From contig NZ_RIZI01000126.1 in assembly GCF_003721225.1 (NCBI RefSeq), forward strand, positions 1-15,859: a stretch of 15,859 nt of DNA. Direction: 5' to 3'. Both the position numbers and the translations under genes were made by a program. The DNA comes from Acidithiobacillus sulfuriphilus (GTDB lineage Bacteria; Pseudomonadota; Gammaproteobacteria; Acidithiobacillales; Acidithiobacillaceae). Of the stretch, positions 1 through 7,662 are shown one piece after another. Below the pieces are notes generated by a model. The model saw nothing but the letters and a program-made list of their open reading frames with translations. It ran no database searches and was not told the origin of the DNA. Positions within the stretch are counted from its first letter, which is position 1; each line of letters starts with the position of its first letter.

Positions 1-291
1 GGGGGGGCGATTGAGGTGGAGATCCATCAGGAGGCGGAGCAGTTGCGTTTGATCGTCGCCGATGATGGCCCGGGTTTTCCGGGCACCCTGTTGCGGGAAG
101 GTATCCGGCCTTTCGCGAGCAACAAGGAGCAGGGAACGGGCCTCGGTCTGGCCATGGTGCGGCGCTTTGTACGTAATCTGGGAGGAGAGATCCAACTGCG
201 CAACCTGACTCCCCATGGTGCGCAGGTCTCCTTGCTGCTGCCCTGCCCGAATCCCCGCGCGGAGGGAGAGGAAGCGGCCCATGGCGGATAA
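1..291 (+). CDS. Sensor histidine kinase, C-terminal ATPase domain (5' truncated)
   Basis: This is the last 96 codons of a two-component sensor kinase whose start lies before the window; the frame is open from base 1 to TAA at 289-291. The visible part is the end of the GHKL (HATPase_c) ATP-binding domain. The G1 box reads DDGPGF, the F box PFASNKEQGT and the G2 box GTGLGLAMV, followed by the usual closing strand LGGEIQL. The F/G2 form resembles NtrB/AtoS-type kinases that partner sigma-54 regulators. The sensing region, the phosphorylated His and any membrane segments are outside the window, so the signal is unknown. The gene overlaps the next one by 11 bases, which indicates a cognate pair translated together. 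Confidence 0.9.
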   Translation, partial: GGAIEVEIHQEAEQLRLIVADDGPGFPGTLLREGIRPFASNKEQGTGLGLAMVRRFVRNLGGEIQLRNLTPHGAQVSLLLPCPNPRAEGEEAAHGG

Positions 292-1690
292 TTTGCTGAT
301 CATTGAGGACGAAGCCTTCCTTGGTGCGGAGATGCGGCGCTATTTTCAGAAGGAGGGGTGGGAAGTGCTGTGGGCCGACGGCATTGCGGCGGCGGAACGG
401 ATGCTTCTGGATCATGAGGATGGACCTCTGGTGACCTTGGCCGACCTCAATCTGCCCGACGGCAATAGCCTCGATTTGCTGGAGCGGGTCAAGCCGCGAC
501 TGGTCCATGGCGAGTGGATCTTCCTTACGGCCTATGGCAGCGTTCCCGATTCGGTACGCGCCCTGCGTCTGGGGGCCTATGATTTCCTGGAGAAGCCCTG
601 TGACATGGAGCGGCTGGACATGGTGGTGCGCTCCGCCGCGCGGGGCGCGCGGGCGCTGCGCCGGCTTTCCGATGACACCACTACCCAGCATCGGCGCTAT
701 CGGCCCGAAACCTTTCTGGGCAGCAGCGGCGCTGCCGCCCGCGTGCGGGAGATCATTGGCCGCCTCAGCCAATTGCCCTTCAGCGCCTTGGTGGTGTCGG
801 GGGAAACGGGTACCGGCAAGGGCTTGGCGGCGCGCATCCTCCACTATAGCGGGCCCCAGGCGGCGGGACCCATGGTGGAGATCAACTGTGCCGCCTTGCC
901 TCGGGAGTTGCTGGAGTCGGAACTCTTTGGCTATGAGCCGGGGGCATTCACCGGGGCTGCCGGCCGCCATCGTGGTCTGGTCGAACAGGCCCACGGCGGG
1001 ACGCTGTTTCTCGATGAGATCTCGGAGATGGATCTGGAGTTGCAGGCCAAACTCCTCAAGGTCATCGAGGATAAGGGCTTGCGGCGCCTGGGTGGGAACC
1101 ACGAGGTCCATGTGGATCTCCGCTTCATAGCCGCCAGCAACCGCGATCTGGAGGAGATGGTGGGGCAGGGGCGCTTTCGTGCCGATCTCTATCATCGTCT
1201 CAGCGTCTTTCGCCTGGGGCTGCCGCCGCTGCGTGAGCGCAAGGAGGACCTGCGCGTTCTGGTACCGTATTTTGTGGCGGATTTCAACGCCCAGGCCGGC
1301 AAGCAGGTGCGTAACATCGGTCCCTCGGTCTGGCGCGCCCTGGAAGCCCACGACTGGCCCGGCAATGTGCGCGAGTTGCGCAATGTGGTGGAGCGTGGCG
1401 TACTTTTTTCCGAAGGGGCCGAGTTTCCGCTGGAGTGGTTGCAGTTGAGCGGCGCCCAGGCGCCTTGCCCGGCACCGGGTGCCTGTCCTGTGGATGGCCA
1501 GCACATCATTCTGCCTTTGGATGGCAGCATGGATCTGGAAGGCATGGAACGCCATATCCTGCAGCAGGTGCTGGCAACGGTGGACAACAATGTCATGCGC
1601 GCCGCCCGCCTCCTGGGGACGACGCGCGAAACGCTGCGTTACCGCATCCGCAAACACGGTTTGGGCGGCGCCGAGGATGGCGAGGGATGA
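281..1690 (+). CDS. NtrC-family sigma-54-dependent response regulator
   Basis: This 469-residue cytoplasmic transcription activator has all three NtrC-type modules. The receiver domain (about 1-120) has acidic residues E9/D10/E11, phospho-acceptor D55 (ADLNLPDG), a Thr in FLTAYGS and the Lys in LEKP. The AAA+ sigma-54 interaction domain (about 145-375) has Walker A GETGTGKG (174-181, K180), the GAFTGA sigma-54 contact loop (221-226) and Walker B LFLDE (D245/E246). A Fis-type helix-turn-helix closes the protein (about 430-465, ARLLGTTRETLRYRIRK). ATG 281 was chosen because GGAGAGGAAG lies just upstream and the receiver begins right after it; an in-frame ATG at 215 would add 22 arginine-rich residues. 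It overlaps the kinase gene by 11 bases. Control of the downstream hopanoid genes is an inference from position only. The linker before the HTH contains a short Cys/Pro stretch (CPAPGACP). Confidence 0.93.
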   Translation: MADNLLIIEDEAFLGAEMRRYFQKEGWEVLWADGIAAAERMLLDHEDGPLVTLADLNLPDGNSLDLLERVKPRLVHGEWIFLTAYGSVPDSVRALRLGAYDFLEKPCDMERLDMVVRSAARGARALRRLSDDTTTQHRRYRPETFLGSSGAAARVREIIGRLSQLPFSALVVSGETGTGKGLAARILHYSGPQAAGPMVEINCAALPRELLESELFGYEPGAFTGAAGRHRGLVEQAHGGTLFLDEISEMDLELQAKLLKVIEDKGLRRLGGNHEVHVDLRFIAASNRDLEEMVGQGRFRADLYHRLSVFRLGLPPLRERKEDLRVLVPYFVADFNAQAGKQVRNIGPSVWRALEAHDWPGNVRELRNVVERGVLFSEGAEFPLEWLQLSGAQAPCPAPGACPVDGQHIILPLDGSMDLEGMERHILQQVLATVDNNVMRAARLLGTTRETLRYRIRKHGLGGAEDGEG

Positions 1691-1712
1691 GAACGCTGCC
1701 TGGGCCGGCGGC

Positions 1713-1723
1713 GCAAGTCTTGC
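1713..1723. repeat. Short perfect inverted repeat GCAAG-T-CTTGC
   Basis: An 11-base perfect dyad lies 23 bases after the regulator stop codon, and the palindrome TTGGCCAA follows at 1728-1735. The dyad overlaps the weak -35-like TTGCAG. It could be an operator for a dimeric regulator, but short dyads arise by chance in GC-rich DNA and no second copy was noticed in the window. Confidence 0.25.
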
Positions 1724-1749
1724 AGATTTGGCCAAGGCTGGGTACATTG

Positions 1750-1763
1750 CCGCAGCATTGCGG
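1750..1763 (+). other. Small hairpin in the sqs leader
   Basis: CCGCA and TGCGG pair as a 5-bp stem around a GCAT tetraloop, 66 bases before the sqs start. No T run follows, so it is not an intrinsic terminator. It may be a minor leader structure or may be chance. Confidence 0.2.
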
Positions 1764-1815
1764 ACGGCGCCTGGCGCCATGAACCGCCTAAAGTAGAAGG
1801 GGATGCCGTTGCAGC

Positions 1816-1820
1816 GAGGA
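1816..1820 (+). promoter_or_regulatory. Ribosome binding site of sqs
   Basis: GAGGA sits 8 bases before ATG 1829. It supports this start for the first gene of the long cluster and shows that translation starts afresh here rather than by coupling. Confidence 0.6.
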
Positions 1821-1828
1821 ATGAGACC

Positions 1829-2872
1829 ATGCTGACGCCGGATCTGGCGCAGGCCCTGGACTATCAGGGACGTATCCTGCAGCAGGTTTCACGGACCTTT
1901 GCGCTGACCATACCGTGCCTGCCCGAGGCCTTGCGCCATGCGGTGGGCAATGGCTATCTGCTGTGCCGTATTGCCGATACCATTGAAGATGATCCCGAAC
2001 TCTCCTGGGAAGAAAAGGCGCGCTGGCAAGAGGTTTTTGCCGGGGTGGTGGCCGGTCAGGCCGATGCCGCGTCTTTTGCCCGTGATTTCGCCGGCCGGCT
2101 TTCTCCGCAGATGCCCGCCGCCGAGCATGACCTGATTCGCCATACCCCTCAGGTGCTGACCCTTACCCATAGCTTCACTCCTTCCCAGCAGGCGGCGTTG
2201 CTGCGTTGTGTGCGGATCATGGGCGAGGGCATGGCGGGGTTCCAGCGTCGGGCTTCCCGCGCCGGCCTTCCCGACATGGAGGCTCTCGATCACTACTGCT
2301 ACGTGGTGGCGGGGGTGGTGGGAGAGATGCTCACCAGCCTCTTTGTGGAACAGATCCCGAGCATGGCCGCCCATGGCGGAGAAATGCAAAGGCTGGCCGT
2401 ATCGTTTGGCCAGGGTCTGCAAATGACCAATATCCTCAAGGACATCTGGGGTGACTGGGAACGGGGCGTGTCCTGGTTGCCGCGAGCGGTTTTTGACCGT
2501 CATGGCTGTCGCTGGGAGCAACTCGCGCCGGGGACTCAGGACCCCGGTTTCCATGCCGCTATCCGGGAACTCGTCGCCGTGGCCGGTCGCCACCTGGACG
2601 ATGCCCTACGCTATACTTTGCTGATCCCCCGCGAAGAAACGGGGATGCGCGATTTTTGTCTGTGGGCCATTGCCATGGCCGTGTTGACCTTGCGGCGTAT
2701 TGCCGAGCGTCCGGATTTCGTATCGGGGGATGAAGTGAAAATCAGCCGCCGTAGCGTGGGTAACGTAGTGCTCCTGTCTCGTTTCATCCATCGTTCCGAT
2801 GCCCTCCTGAAATTGAGTTTCCGGCTGGGGGCCAAGCCACTGGCGGCGCTCAGCAATGAGCCTGGCTTATGA
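1829..2872 (+). CDS. sqs: Squalene synthase (one-enzyme Sqs type)
   Basis: This 347-residue enzyme is predicted to join two farnesyl diphosphates into squalene, the substrate of the next gene. It belongs to the squalene/phytoene synthase family. The first Asp-rich motif is DTIED (50-54) and the second is DIWGD (205-209), both expected to hold Mg-diphosphate. Between them lie GEGMAGFQ and YCYVVAGVVG, which resemble eukaryotic squalene synthase (MGIGMAEF, YCHYVAGLVG) more than HpnC or HpnD. The length, about 60 residues more than typical HpnC/HpnD, and the absence of hpnC, hpnD and hpnE here agree with a complete NADPH-using Sqs. The second motif has Gly at 208 where Asp or Glu is common. No C-terminal membrane anchor is obvious, unlike in eukaryotes. 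The stop overlaps the shc start in ATGA (2869-2872). HpnD remains a less likely alternative. Confidence 0.87.
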   Translation: MLTPDLAQALDYQGRILQQVSRTFALTIPCLPEALRHAVGNGYLLCRIADTIEDDPELSWEEKARWQEVFAGVVAGQADAASFARDFAGRLSPQMPAAEHDLIRHTPQVLTLTHSFTPSQQAALLRCVRIMGEGMAGFQRRASRAGLPDMEALDHYCYVVAGVVGEMLTSLFVEQIPSMAAHGGEMQRLAVSFGQGLQMTNILKDIWGDWERGVSWLPRAVFDRHGCRWEQLAPGTQDPGFHAAIRELVAVAGRHLDDALRYTLLIPREETGMRDFCLWAIAMAVLTLRRIAERPDFVSGDEVKISRRSVGNVVLLSRFIHRSDALLKLSFRLGAKPLAALSNEPGL

Positions 2873-4797
2873 TGAGCATGCATCCACAACAACGAAGCAT
2901 CACAGCCTTTCAGTCCCGTCTCGGTGCCGCCATAGCCGCGGCGCGGGGGGCCTTGCTGGGGCTCCAGGCCGACGATGGCCACTGGTGCTTCGAATTCGAG
3001 GCCGACTGCACCATCCCCGCCGAATACATCCTCATGCAGCATTACATGGACGAGCGGGACCCGCTTCTGGAGCGCAAGCTGGCGGTTTACCTGCGTTCCA
3101 AGCAGGCGGATCATGGCGGCTGGCCCCTGTATTACGCCGGGCGCTTCGATATGAGCGCGTCCGTCAAGGCCTACTATGCCCTCAAGCTGGCTGGCGATGA
3201 CCCCGACGCGCCGCACATGCGCCGCGCCCGGGAGGCCATCCTCGCCCATGGCGGAGCCGAGCGGGCCAATGTCTTCACGCGCATCGCCCTCGCTCTCTTC
3301 GGTCAGCTTCCGTGGCGGGCGGTGCCCTTCGTTCCCGTGGAAGTGATGCTGCTGCCGCGCTGGTTTCCCTTTCATATCGACAAGGTCGCCTCTTGGTCGC
3401 GGACGGTCATGGTGCCGCTTTTCATCCTTTGCAGTCTCAAGCCGCAGGCGAAAAACTTCCTGGGTATCGGCATCCGTGAAATCTTCCGGCGCCCGCCGGA
3501 AAGAGTGGACGATTATTTTACTCATTCTGCCCACGGCTGGGTGGCATGGCTCCTCCTGCTCCTGGATCGCTTTGGGCGCAGTGCGGAATGGTTGATTCCC
3601 AACCGCTTGCGCCAGAAGGCCGTAAAAAAGGCCGAAAACTGGTTCATTGCCCGCCTCAACGGTACGGATGGCCTCAACGGCATCTTTCCGGCCATGGTCA
3701 ACGCCCATGAGGCTTTGGCCTTGCTGGGTTATCCACCCGAGCATCCCTATCGGCAGCAGACCGCTGCGGCCCTGCGTAAGCTGGTGGTGGAGCGTGCCGA
3801 TGACGCCTATTGCCAGCCCTGCGTTTCACCCGTCTGGGATACCTGCCTCGCTCTCCATGGCCTGCTGGAAAGTGATGGCGCGCTGGCCCCCGAACTGGCG
3901 CGCAGCATCGACTGGCTCAAGGAACGGCAGATCGTGGACGAACCCGGCGACTGGCGGGCGCAACGCCCCCATCTACGTGGCGGTGGCTGGGCCTTCCAGT
4001 ACTGGAACCATTATTATCCGGATTTGGATGATACGGCGGCGGTGGCCTGGGCCATGGCGCGCGCTGGCAGGGAGGAAGACCGGCCCAGCCTCGAACTCGC
4101 GGCGGACTGGCTCGCGGGTATGCAGTCGCGGAACGGCGGTTTCGCGGCCTACGATGCCGATAATACCCATTATTATCTCAACGAAATCCCCTTTGCCGAT
4201 CACAAGGCCCTGCTGGATCCCCCTTCGTCCGACGTCACGGGCCGGGTGGTGGCCTTTCTGGGCATCTATGGCCGTGCCAAGGATCGTGAGGTCCTGCGGC
4301 GCGCCGTGGCGTACCTGCTGCGTGAACAGGAGGCCTCGGGGGCCTGGTTCGGTCGTTGGGGGAGCAACTATATCTATGGCACCTGGTCGGTACTGATGGG
4401 TTTGGAGCAACTCAATGACCTCTCTTTGCAGCCCGCCATGGCGCGCGCCGCTGATTGGCTGCGCTCGGTACAGCAGGCCGATGGCGGTTGGGGAGAAAGC
4501 AATGACTCCTACGCCGATGCGGGCCTGGCGGGGCTGGGCCAGCCGTCCACGGCAGCGCAGACCGCCTGGGCCTGCCTCGCCCTGATGGCGGCGGGGGATC
4601 AGGGCAGCGCGGCCCTCTGCCGTGGCATCCGCTGGCTGGAAGAGCAGCAGGGGGACGATGGACGCTGGCAGGATCCTTATTTCAATGCTCCCGGCTTTCC
4701 ACGGGTGTTTTACCTTACCTATCACGGTTACCGTCTCTATTTTCCGCTCTGGGCGCTGGCCCGCTACCGGCGTCTGGGGCTTGGTGCGTGTCGTTAG
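2869..4797 (+). CDS. shc: Squalene-hopene cyclase
   Basis: This is the core hopanoid enzyme, also called hpnF: it cyclises squalene to hopene (and diplopterol) at the membrane face. The protein has 642 residues, the usual family length. The catalytic motif DLDDTA is at 385-390, with the middle Asp D387 as the expected proton donor. Several QW repeats are visible, including LLGLQADDGHW near the N-terminus, MQSRNGGFAAYD, QEASGAWFGRWG, VQQADGGWGES and QQGDDGRWQD near the C-terminus. The start is taken at ATG 2869, which forms an ATGA overlap with the sqs stop; in-frame ATGs at 2872 and 2878 are possible, and no strong ribosome site distinguishes them, so translation is probably coupled. No catalytic residue appears lost. 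Confidence 0.97.
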   Translation: MMSMHPQQRSITAFQSRLGAAIAAARGALLGLQADDGHWCFEFEADCTIPAEYILMQHYMDERDPLLERKLAVYLRSKQADHGGWPLYYAGRFDMSASVKAYYALKLAGDDPDAPHMRRAREAILAHGGAERANVFTRIALALFGQLPWRAVPFVPVEVMLLPRWFPFHIDKVASWSRTVMVPLFILCSLKPQAKNFLGIGIREIFRRPPERVDDYFTHSAHGWVAWLLLLLDRFGRSAEWLIPNRLRQKAVKKAENWFIARLNGTDGLNGIFPAMVNAHEALALLGYPPEHPYRQQTAAALRKLVVERADDAYCQPCVSPVWDTCLALHGLLESDGALAPELARSIDWLKERQIVDEPGDWRAQRPHLRGGGWAFQYWNHYYPDLDDTAAVAWAMARAGREEDRPSLELAADWLAGMQSRNGGFAAYDADNTHYYLNEIPFADHKALLDPPSSDVTGRVVAFLGIYGRAKDREVLRRAVAYLLREQEASGAWFGRWGSNYIYGTWSVLMGLEQLNDLSLQPAMARAADWLRSVQQADGGWGESNDSYADAGLAGLGQPSTAAQTAWACLALMAAGDQGSAALCRGIRWLEEQQGDDGRWQDPYFNAPGFPRVFYLTYHGYRLYFPLWALARYRRLGLGACR

Positions 4798-5486
4798 GGA
4801 TCGTGGTAGCCCTGGTGGCAGAGGCGCAGGTATTGACGGAGACGGCGCTACGGGCCGGGGAGGGGATCGCCATCGCCCCGGGGCTGCGCTTGCGTCTGTG
4901 TGGCATGGGACCGGAGTCGGCAGCGCAAGCGGCGGAGGCGCTGCTGGCCGAGGGCGTTGGGGCCTTGCTGGCCTTTGGGACGGCGGGGGCCCTGGGCCCC
5001 GCTTTGCGCCCCGGCGTCCTGCTCTTGCCGGAGCGCGTGCTCTTCGCCGGCAGGGACTATGCCGTTGCAACCCCCTGGCGTAGCCGCGTGGCCGCGCAGA
5101 TCCATGGGGAGGTGCTCTCCGGTCCCCTGCTGACGGTCGCCACGGCCTGCGCCCAGTCCGCGGAGAAACGGGCTTTGCACGTGCGCAGCGGCGCTGTGGC
5201 CGTAGATATGGAAAGCGGCGCCGTAGCGGCGGTGGCCACGGCCGCCGGCAAGCCCTTTTTGGTACTGCGGGCGCTGGTCGATCCGCTGGAGCGCGACCTT
5301 CCCCGGAGTGCTCTAGTGGCTGTCGATGCCTATGGCCGCCTGCGCCTTTCCGCCCTGTTGGCGGCCTTGGCGCGGCGGCCTTGGGAGATCGTCGCCCTGT
5401 TGCGCCTGGGGCGGGAGATGAATGCGGCCCTGCAATCCTTGGGATCGGCGTGGCGGCAACTCGGCCCCGCGGGGATTGCGCCATGA
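4788..5486 (+). CDS. hpnG: Hopanoid phosphorylase/nucleosidase HpnG
   Basis: This 232-residue protein of the nucleoside phosphorylase (PNP/MTAN) superfamily is predicted to remove adenine from adenosylhopane, giving the ribosyl- or phosphoribosyl-hopane precursor of bacteriohopanetetrol. Supporting motifs are the N-terminal strand GIVVALVAEAQ with Glu12, at the position of the catalytic acid of MTA/SAH nucleosidase; FGTAGAL in the nucleobase/phosphate region; and VDMESGAVA (139-147), the ribose-contacting DMES motif. The start is GTG 4788, the only start giving the N-terminal strand; it overlaps the shc stop by 10 bases, with a GGGG run about 8 bases upstream. Its pathway partner, HpnH, is encoded about 9 kb downstream rather than next to it. 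Confidence 0.88.
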   Translation: MSLGIVVALVAEAQVLTETALRAGEGIAIAPGLRLRLCGMGPESAAQAAEALLAEGVGALLAFGTAGALGPALRPGVLLLPERVLFAGRDYAVATPWRSRVAAQIHGEVLSGPLLTVATACAQSAEKRALHVRSGAVAVDMESGAVAAVATAAGKPFLVLRALVDPLERDLPRSALVAVDAYGRLRLSALLAALARRPWEIVALLRLGREMNAALQSLGSAWRQLGPAGIAP

Positions 5487-6472
5487 AGGCACTGCTGACT
5501 GGCGCGTCGGGCTTTGTCGGGGGGGCGGTCCTGCGCCGGCTTCTGGCGGAAGGGGTGGAAGTGCGTGTCCTCGGCCGCCGCGATGCGGATACTGCCAACT
5601 GGCAGGGCCTGGATGTAGAAGTCGTGCATGGCGATCTGCGTGATGGCGAATGCCTGGGTCAGGCAGTAGCCGGATGTCAGGGACTTTTCCATGTGGCCGC
5701 CGATTATCGCCTTTGGGTGCCCGATCCCGCTCCCATGTATGCGGCCAATGTCGGTGGTACGGAGCGCCTCATGCGCGCGGCCCTGGAAGCGGGAGTGGAG
5801 CGCATCGTCTACACCAGCAGTGTGGCGGTCCTGGGCTTTTATGGGGATGGAAGGATTGCTGACGAAAATGCCCCCTCCAGCCTCGCTACCATGATCGGCC
5901 ATTACAAACGCTCCAAGTTTCTTGCCGAAGAGGTGGTGCGGAATCTCTGCATGACCGAAGGCTTGCCGGCGGTGATCGTCAATCCATCCACCCCTATCGG
6001 CCCCGCCGACCGCAAGCCGACCCCCACGGGCCGCATGGTGCGGGACGCCGCTGCGGGACGGATGCCGGCCTACATCGATACGGGTCTCAATGTGGTCCAT
6101 GTGGATGATGTGGCCATGGGGCACTGGCAGGCCTTCGGACAGGGCGCGGTGGGCGAACGCTATATTCTCGGCGGAGACAATCTACCACTGGGGGCCATGC
6201 TCACCCGCATTGCCGGCCTCACCGGTCACCGCTCGCCGCTGTTGCGTCTGCCCCGTCGCGCCCTCTACCCCCTGGCCTGGGGTGCAGAATCCTGGGTGCG
6301 TCTGCGCGGGCGGGGCACCCCCCTGGTGACCAGGGACGAACTGCGCATGGCGGCGCATAAAATGTACTTCTCCTCGGAGAAGGCCGAGAACTCCCTGGGT
6401 TATCGCCATCGCCCCGCCGAAGAGGCCCTGCGGGACGCCGTGCAATGGTTCCGGGAGCATCATTATCTGTGA
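5483..6472 (+). CDS. hpnA: Hopanoid-associated sugar epimerase/reductase HpnA
   Basis: This 329-residue extended short-chain dehydrogenase resembles NAD-dependent sugar epimerases. The Rossmann glycine motif TGASGFVG is at 6-13. The active-site Ser lies in YTSSVAV (around 112-113) and the catalytic YxxxK is Y141-K145 (HYKRSKF). NPSTPIGP, typical of the family, follows. HpnA is a standard member of hopanoid clusters; its reaction is not firmly settled, although reduction or handling of the ribose-derived side chain has been proposed. ATG 5483 overlaps the hpnG stop in ATGA (5483-5486), which fixes the start better than the in-frame upstream ATG at 5381 inside hpnG. The protein appears intact. 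Confidence 0.9.
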   Translation: MKALLTGASGFVGGAVLRRLLAEGVEVRVLGRRDADTANWQGLDVEVVHGDLRDGECLGQAVAGCQGLFHVAADYRLWVPDPAPMYAANVGGTERLMRAALEAGVERIVYTSSVAVLGFYGDGRIADENAPSSLATMIGHYKRSKFLAEEVVRNLCMTEGLPAVIVNPSTPIGPADRKPTPTGRMVRDAAAGRMPAYIDTGLNVVHVDDVAMGHWQAFGQGAVGERYILGGDNLPLGAMLTRIAGLTGHRSPLLRLPRRALYPLAWGAESWVRLRGRGTPLVTRDELRMAAHKMYFSSEKAENSLGYRHRPAEEALRDAVQWFREHHYL

Positions 6473-7662
6473 CGGCACTGATCCCCTGGTGGCATTGGCT
6501 GCTTTGGTTCCTCTGCACCGCTGCCCTCGCTTATCTGGCCTTCGCCCTGTGGGTGCTGACCCGCTGGCGGCCACGGCTGGTGGCTAGGGACCTCTCCGGC
6601 CAGTGCTCTAGCTCTCCACCGCAAGAGATGGATAAAAGCTGGCCGGCCGTGAGTCTCCTCAAACCCTTGCATGGTCTGGAGGCCGGACTCTACGAAAACC
6701 TGCGTAGCTTCTGCTCTCAGGATTATCCTTCCTATGAGATCGTCTTCGGCGTCCAGGATCCGGCGGACCCGGCCATCGCGGTAGTGGAACGCCTGCGGCG
6801 GGAATATCCGGATCTCCCCATTGCCCTCAGCATCAGCACGGTCAAGGTGGGCAGCAATCCCAAGGTCAACAATCTCGCCGGGATTCTAGCTTTGTGCCAC
6901 TACGATTATCTGGTCATCAGCGACGCCGACATTGCGGTGGCCGACGATTACCTGCGTACGCTTTTGCGGCCTTTGCAAGACGATGGGGTGGGAGTGGTGA
7001 CTTGCCTTTATCGGGGCATTCCCGTCGCCGGTTTCTGGTCACGGATCCTTGCGGCCCAGATCAACGAGTCTTTCCTGCCCTCGGTCCTCGTCGCCGAGCG
7101 CCTGGGGCCCACCATTTTCTGCGGAGGGGCGACCATGGCCCTGCGCCGCAGCACCCTGGAAGGGATTGGCGGATGGGCCGCCCTGGGGGCGCACCTCGCC
7201 GACGATTATCAATTGGGTGCTCTGAGCCGCGCCCAGGGGAAGCGGACCGTGCTCTCTCCCTATGTGGTGGATACCATGGTCCATGAGGCGGATTGTTCGG
7301 CATTTTATCAACATGCCCTACGCTGGTCGCGGACCACGCGGACGGTACAGCCCGTGGGCCATACATTGGCCTTTATCAGCTACCCCTTGCCCGTCGTGGC
7401 CCTGCTCGCCCCTGGGGCCGGCCAACCCGGGCTGATGTTTTTAGTGGTGGTCCTGGGCTTGCGCCTCGTGTACCATTACGCGATCTTGAAAAAACTGCGG
7501 ATCACCAATTCCGAGGGAGTGCTCAATGCCTTCCTCGCCGACGGTATGGGCCTGTTAATATGGTTTCATGCCCTTTTTGCCAGACGGATCCGCTGGCGGG
7601 GAGACCGCTTCGCCATCGACCCCAAGGGGCGTATGGGCGGGCACGACGGAGCACAGCAATGA
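6469..7662 (+). CDS. hpnI: Hopanoid glycosyltransferase HpnI (GT2 family)
   Basis: This 397-residue membrane glycosyltransferase resembles ceramide glucosyltransferase. In the known pathway HpnI adds N-acetylglucosamine to bacteriohopanetetrol. An N-terminal membrane segment (about 5-32, WHWLLWFLCTAALAYLAF) precedes the GT2 domain. The domain has VSLLKPLHG, the metal/nucleotide-binding DAD (152-154), the catalytic-base region ADDYQLG (D245/D246) and QHALRW (Q281, R285, W286), the QxxRW signature of processive-like GT2 enzymes. Two or more hydrophobic segments follow at the C-terminus. GTG 6469 gives a GTGA overlap with the hpnA stop and has GGGAG 11 bases upstream; ATG 6445 would add 8 residues but lacks a ribosome site. 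A Ser/Pro-rich stretch near residue 45 (CSSSPPQ) looks like a variable linker. Confidence 0.9.
   Translation: MTALIPWWHWLLWFLCTAALAYLAFALWVLTRWRPRLVARDLSGQCSSSPPQEMDKSWPAVSLLKPLHGLEAGLYENLRSFCSQDYPSYEIVFGVQDPADPAIAVVERLRREYPDLPIALSISTVKVGSNPKVNNLAGILALCHYDYLVISDADIAVADDYLRTLLRPLQDDGVGVVTCLYRGIPVAGFWSRILAAQINESFLPSVLVAERLGPTIFCGGATMALRRSTLEGIGGWAALGAHLADDYQLGALSRAQGKRTVLSPYVVDTMVHEADCSAFYQHALRWSRTTRTVQPVGHTLAFISYPLPVVALLAPGAGQPGLMFLVVVLGLRLVYHYAILKKLRITNSEGVLNAFLADGMGLLIWFHALFARRIRWRGDRFAIDPKGRMGGHDGAQQ

Larger units (their letters stand above)
1691..1828 (+). other. Gap between the regulator and squalene synthase; possible leader or promoter region
   Basis: These 138 bases carry no convincing gene. 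The stretch holds a perfect 5+1+5 inverted repeat (1713-1723), an 8-base palindrome (1728-1735), a small GC hairpin (1750-1763) and the doubled hexamer GGCGCC-T-GGCGCC (1767-1779). A weak sigma-70-like pair is present: TTGCAG at 1720-1725 and TACATT at 1743-1748 with 17-base spacing, matching 3/6 and 4/6. No credible sigma-54 -24/-12 site at a usable distance from the start codon was found. No terminator with a T tract is visible, so read-through from the two-component operon is possible. Confidence 0.4.

Noticed and set aside
1741..1757. Second sigma-54-like spacing (GG and GC ten bases apart) around 1741-1757
   Set aside because: Only the invariant GG and GC match; the flanking positions of both elements disagree with the consensus.
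1797..1813. Possible sigma-54 -24/-12 promoter (GG at 1799-1800, TTGCA at 1809-1813) before sqs
   Set aside because: The -12 part is good, but the -24 part is poor beyond the GG. Transcription would begin near 1824, downstream of the sqs ribosome site at 1816-1820, leaving only about 5 bases before the start codon.
2611..3744. A 377-codon minus-strand open frame opposite sqs and shc, and similar ones at 7674-8768 and 1889-2593
   Set aside because: No family motifs or ribosome sites are apparent, and each lies fully opposite genes with intact catalytic motifs.
3973..5598. A 541-codon open frame on the minus strand opposite shc, hpnG and hpnA
   Set aside because: The translation is low-complexity and rich in Arg, Pro and Ala, with no recognisable domain, and it spans three well-supported + strand genes. 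It is an antisense artefact of GC-rich codon use.
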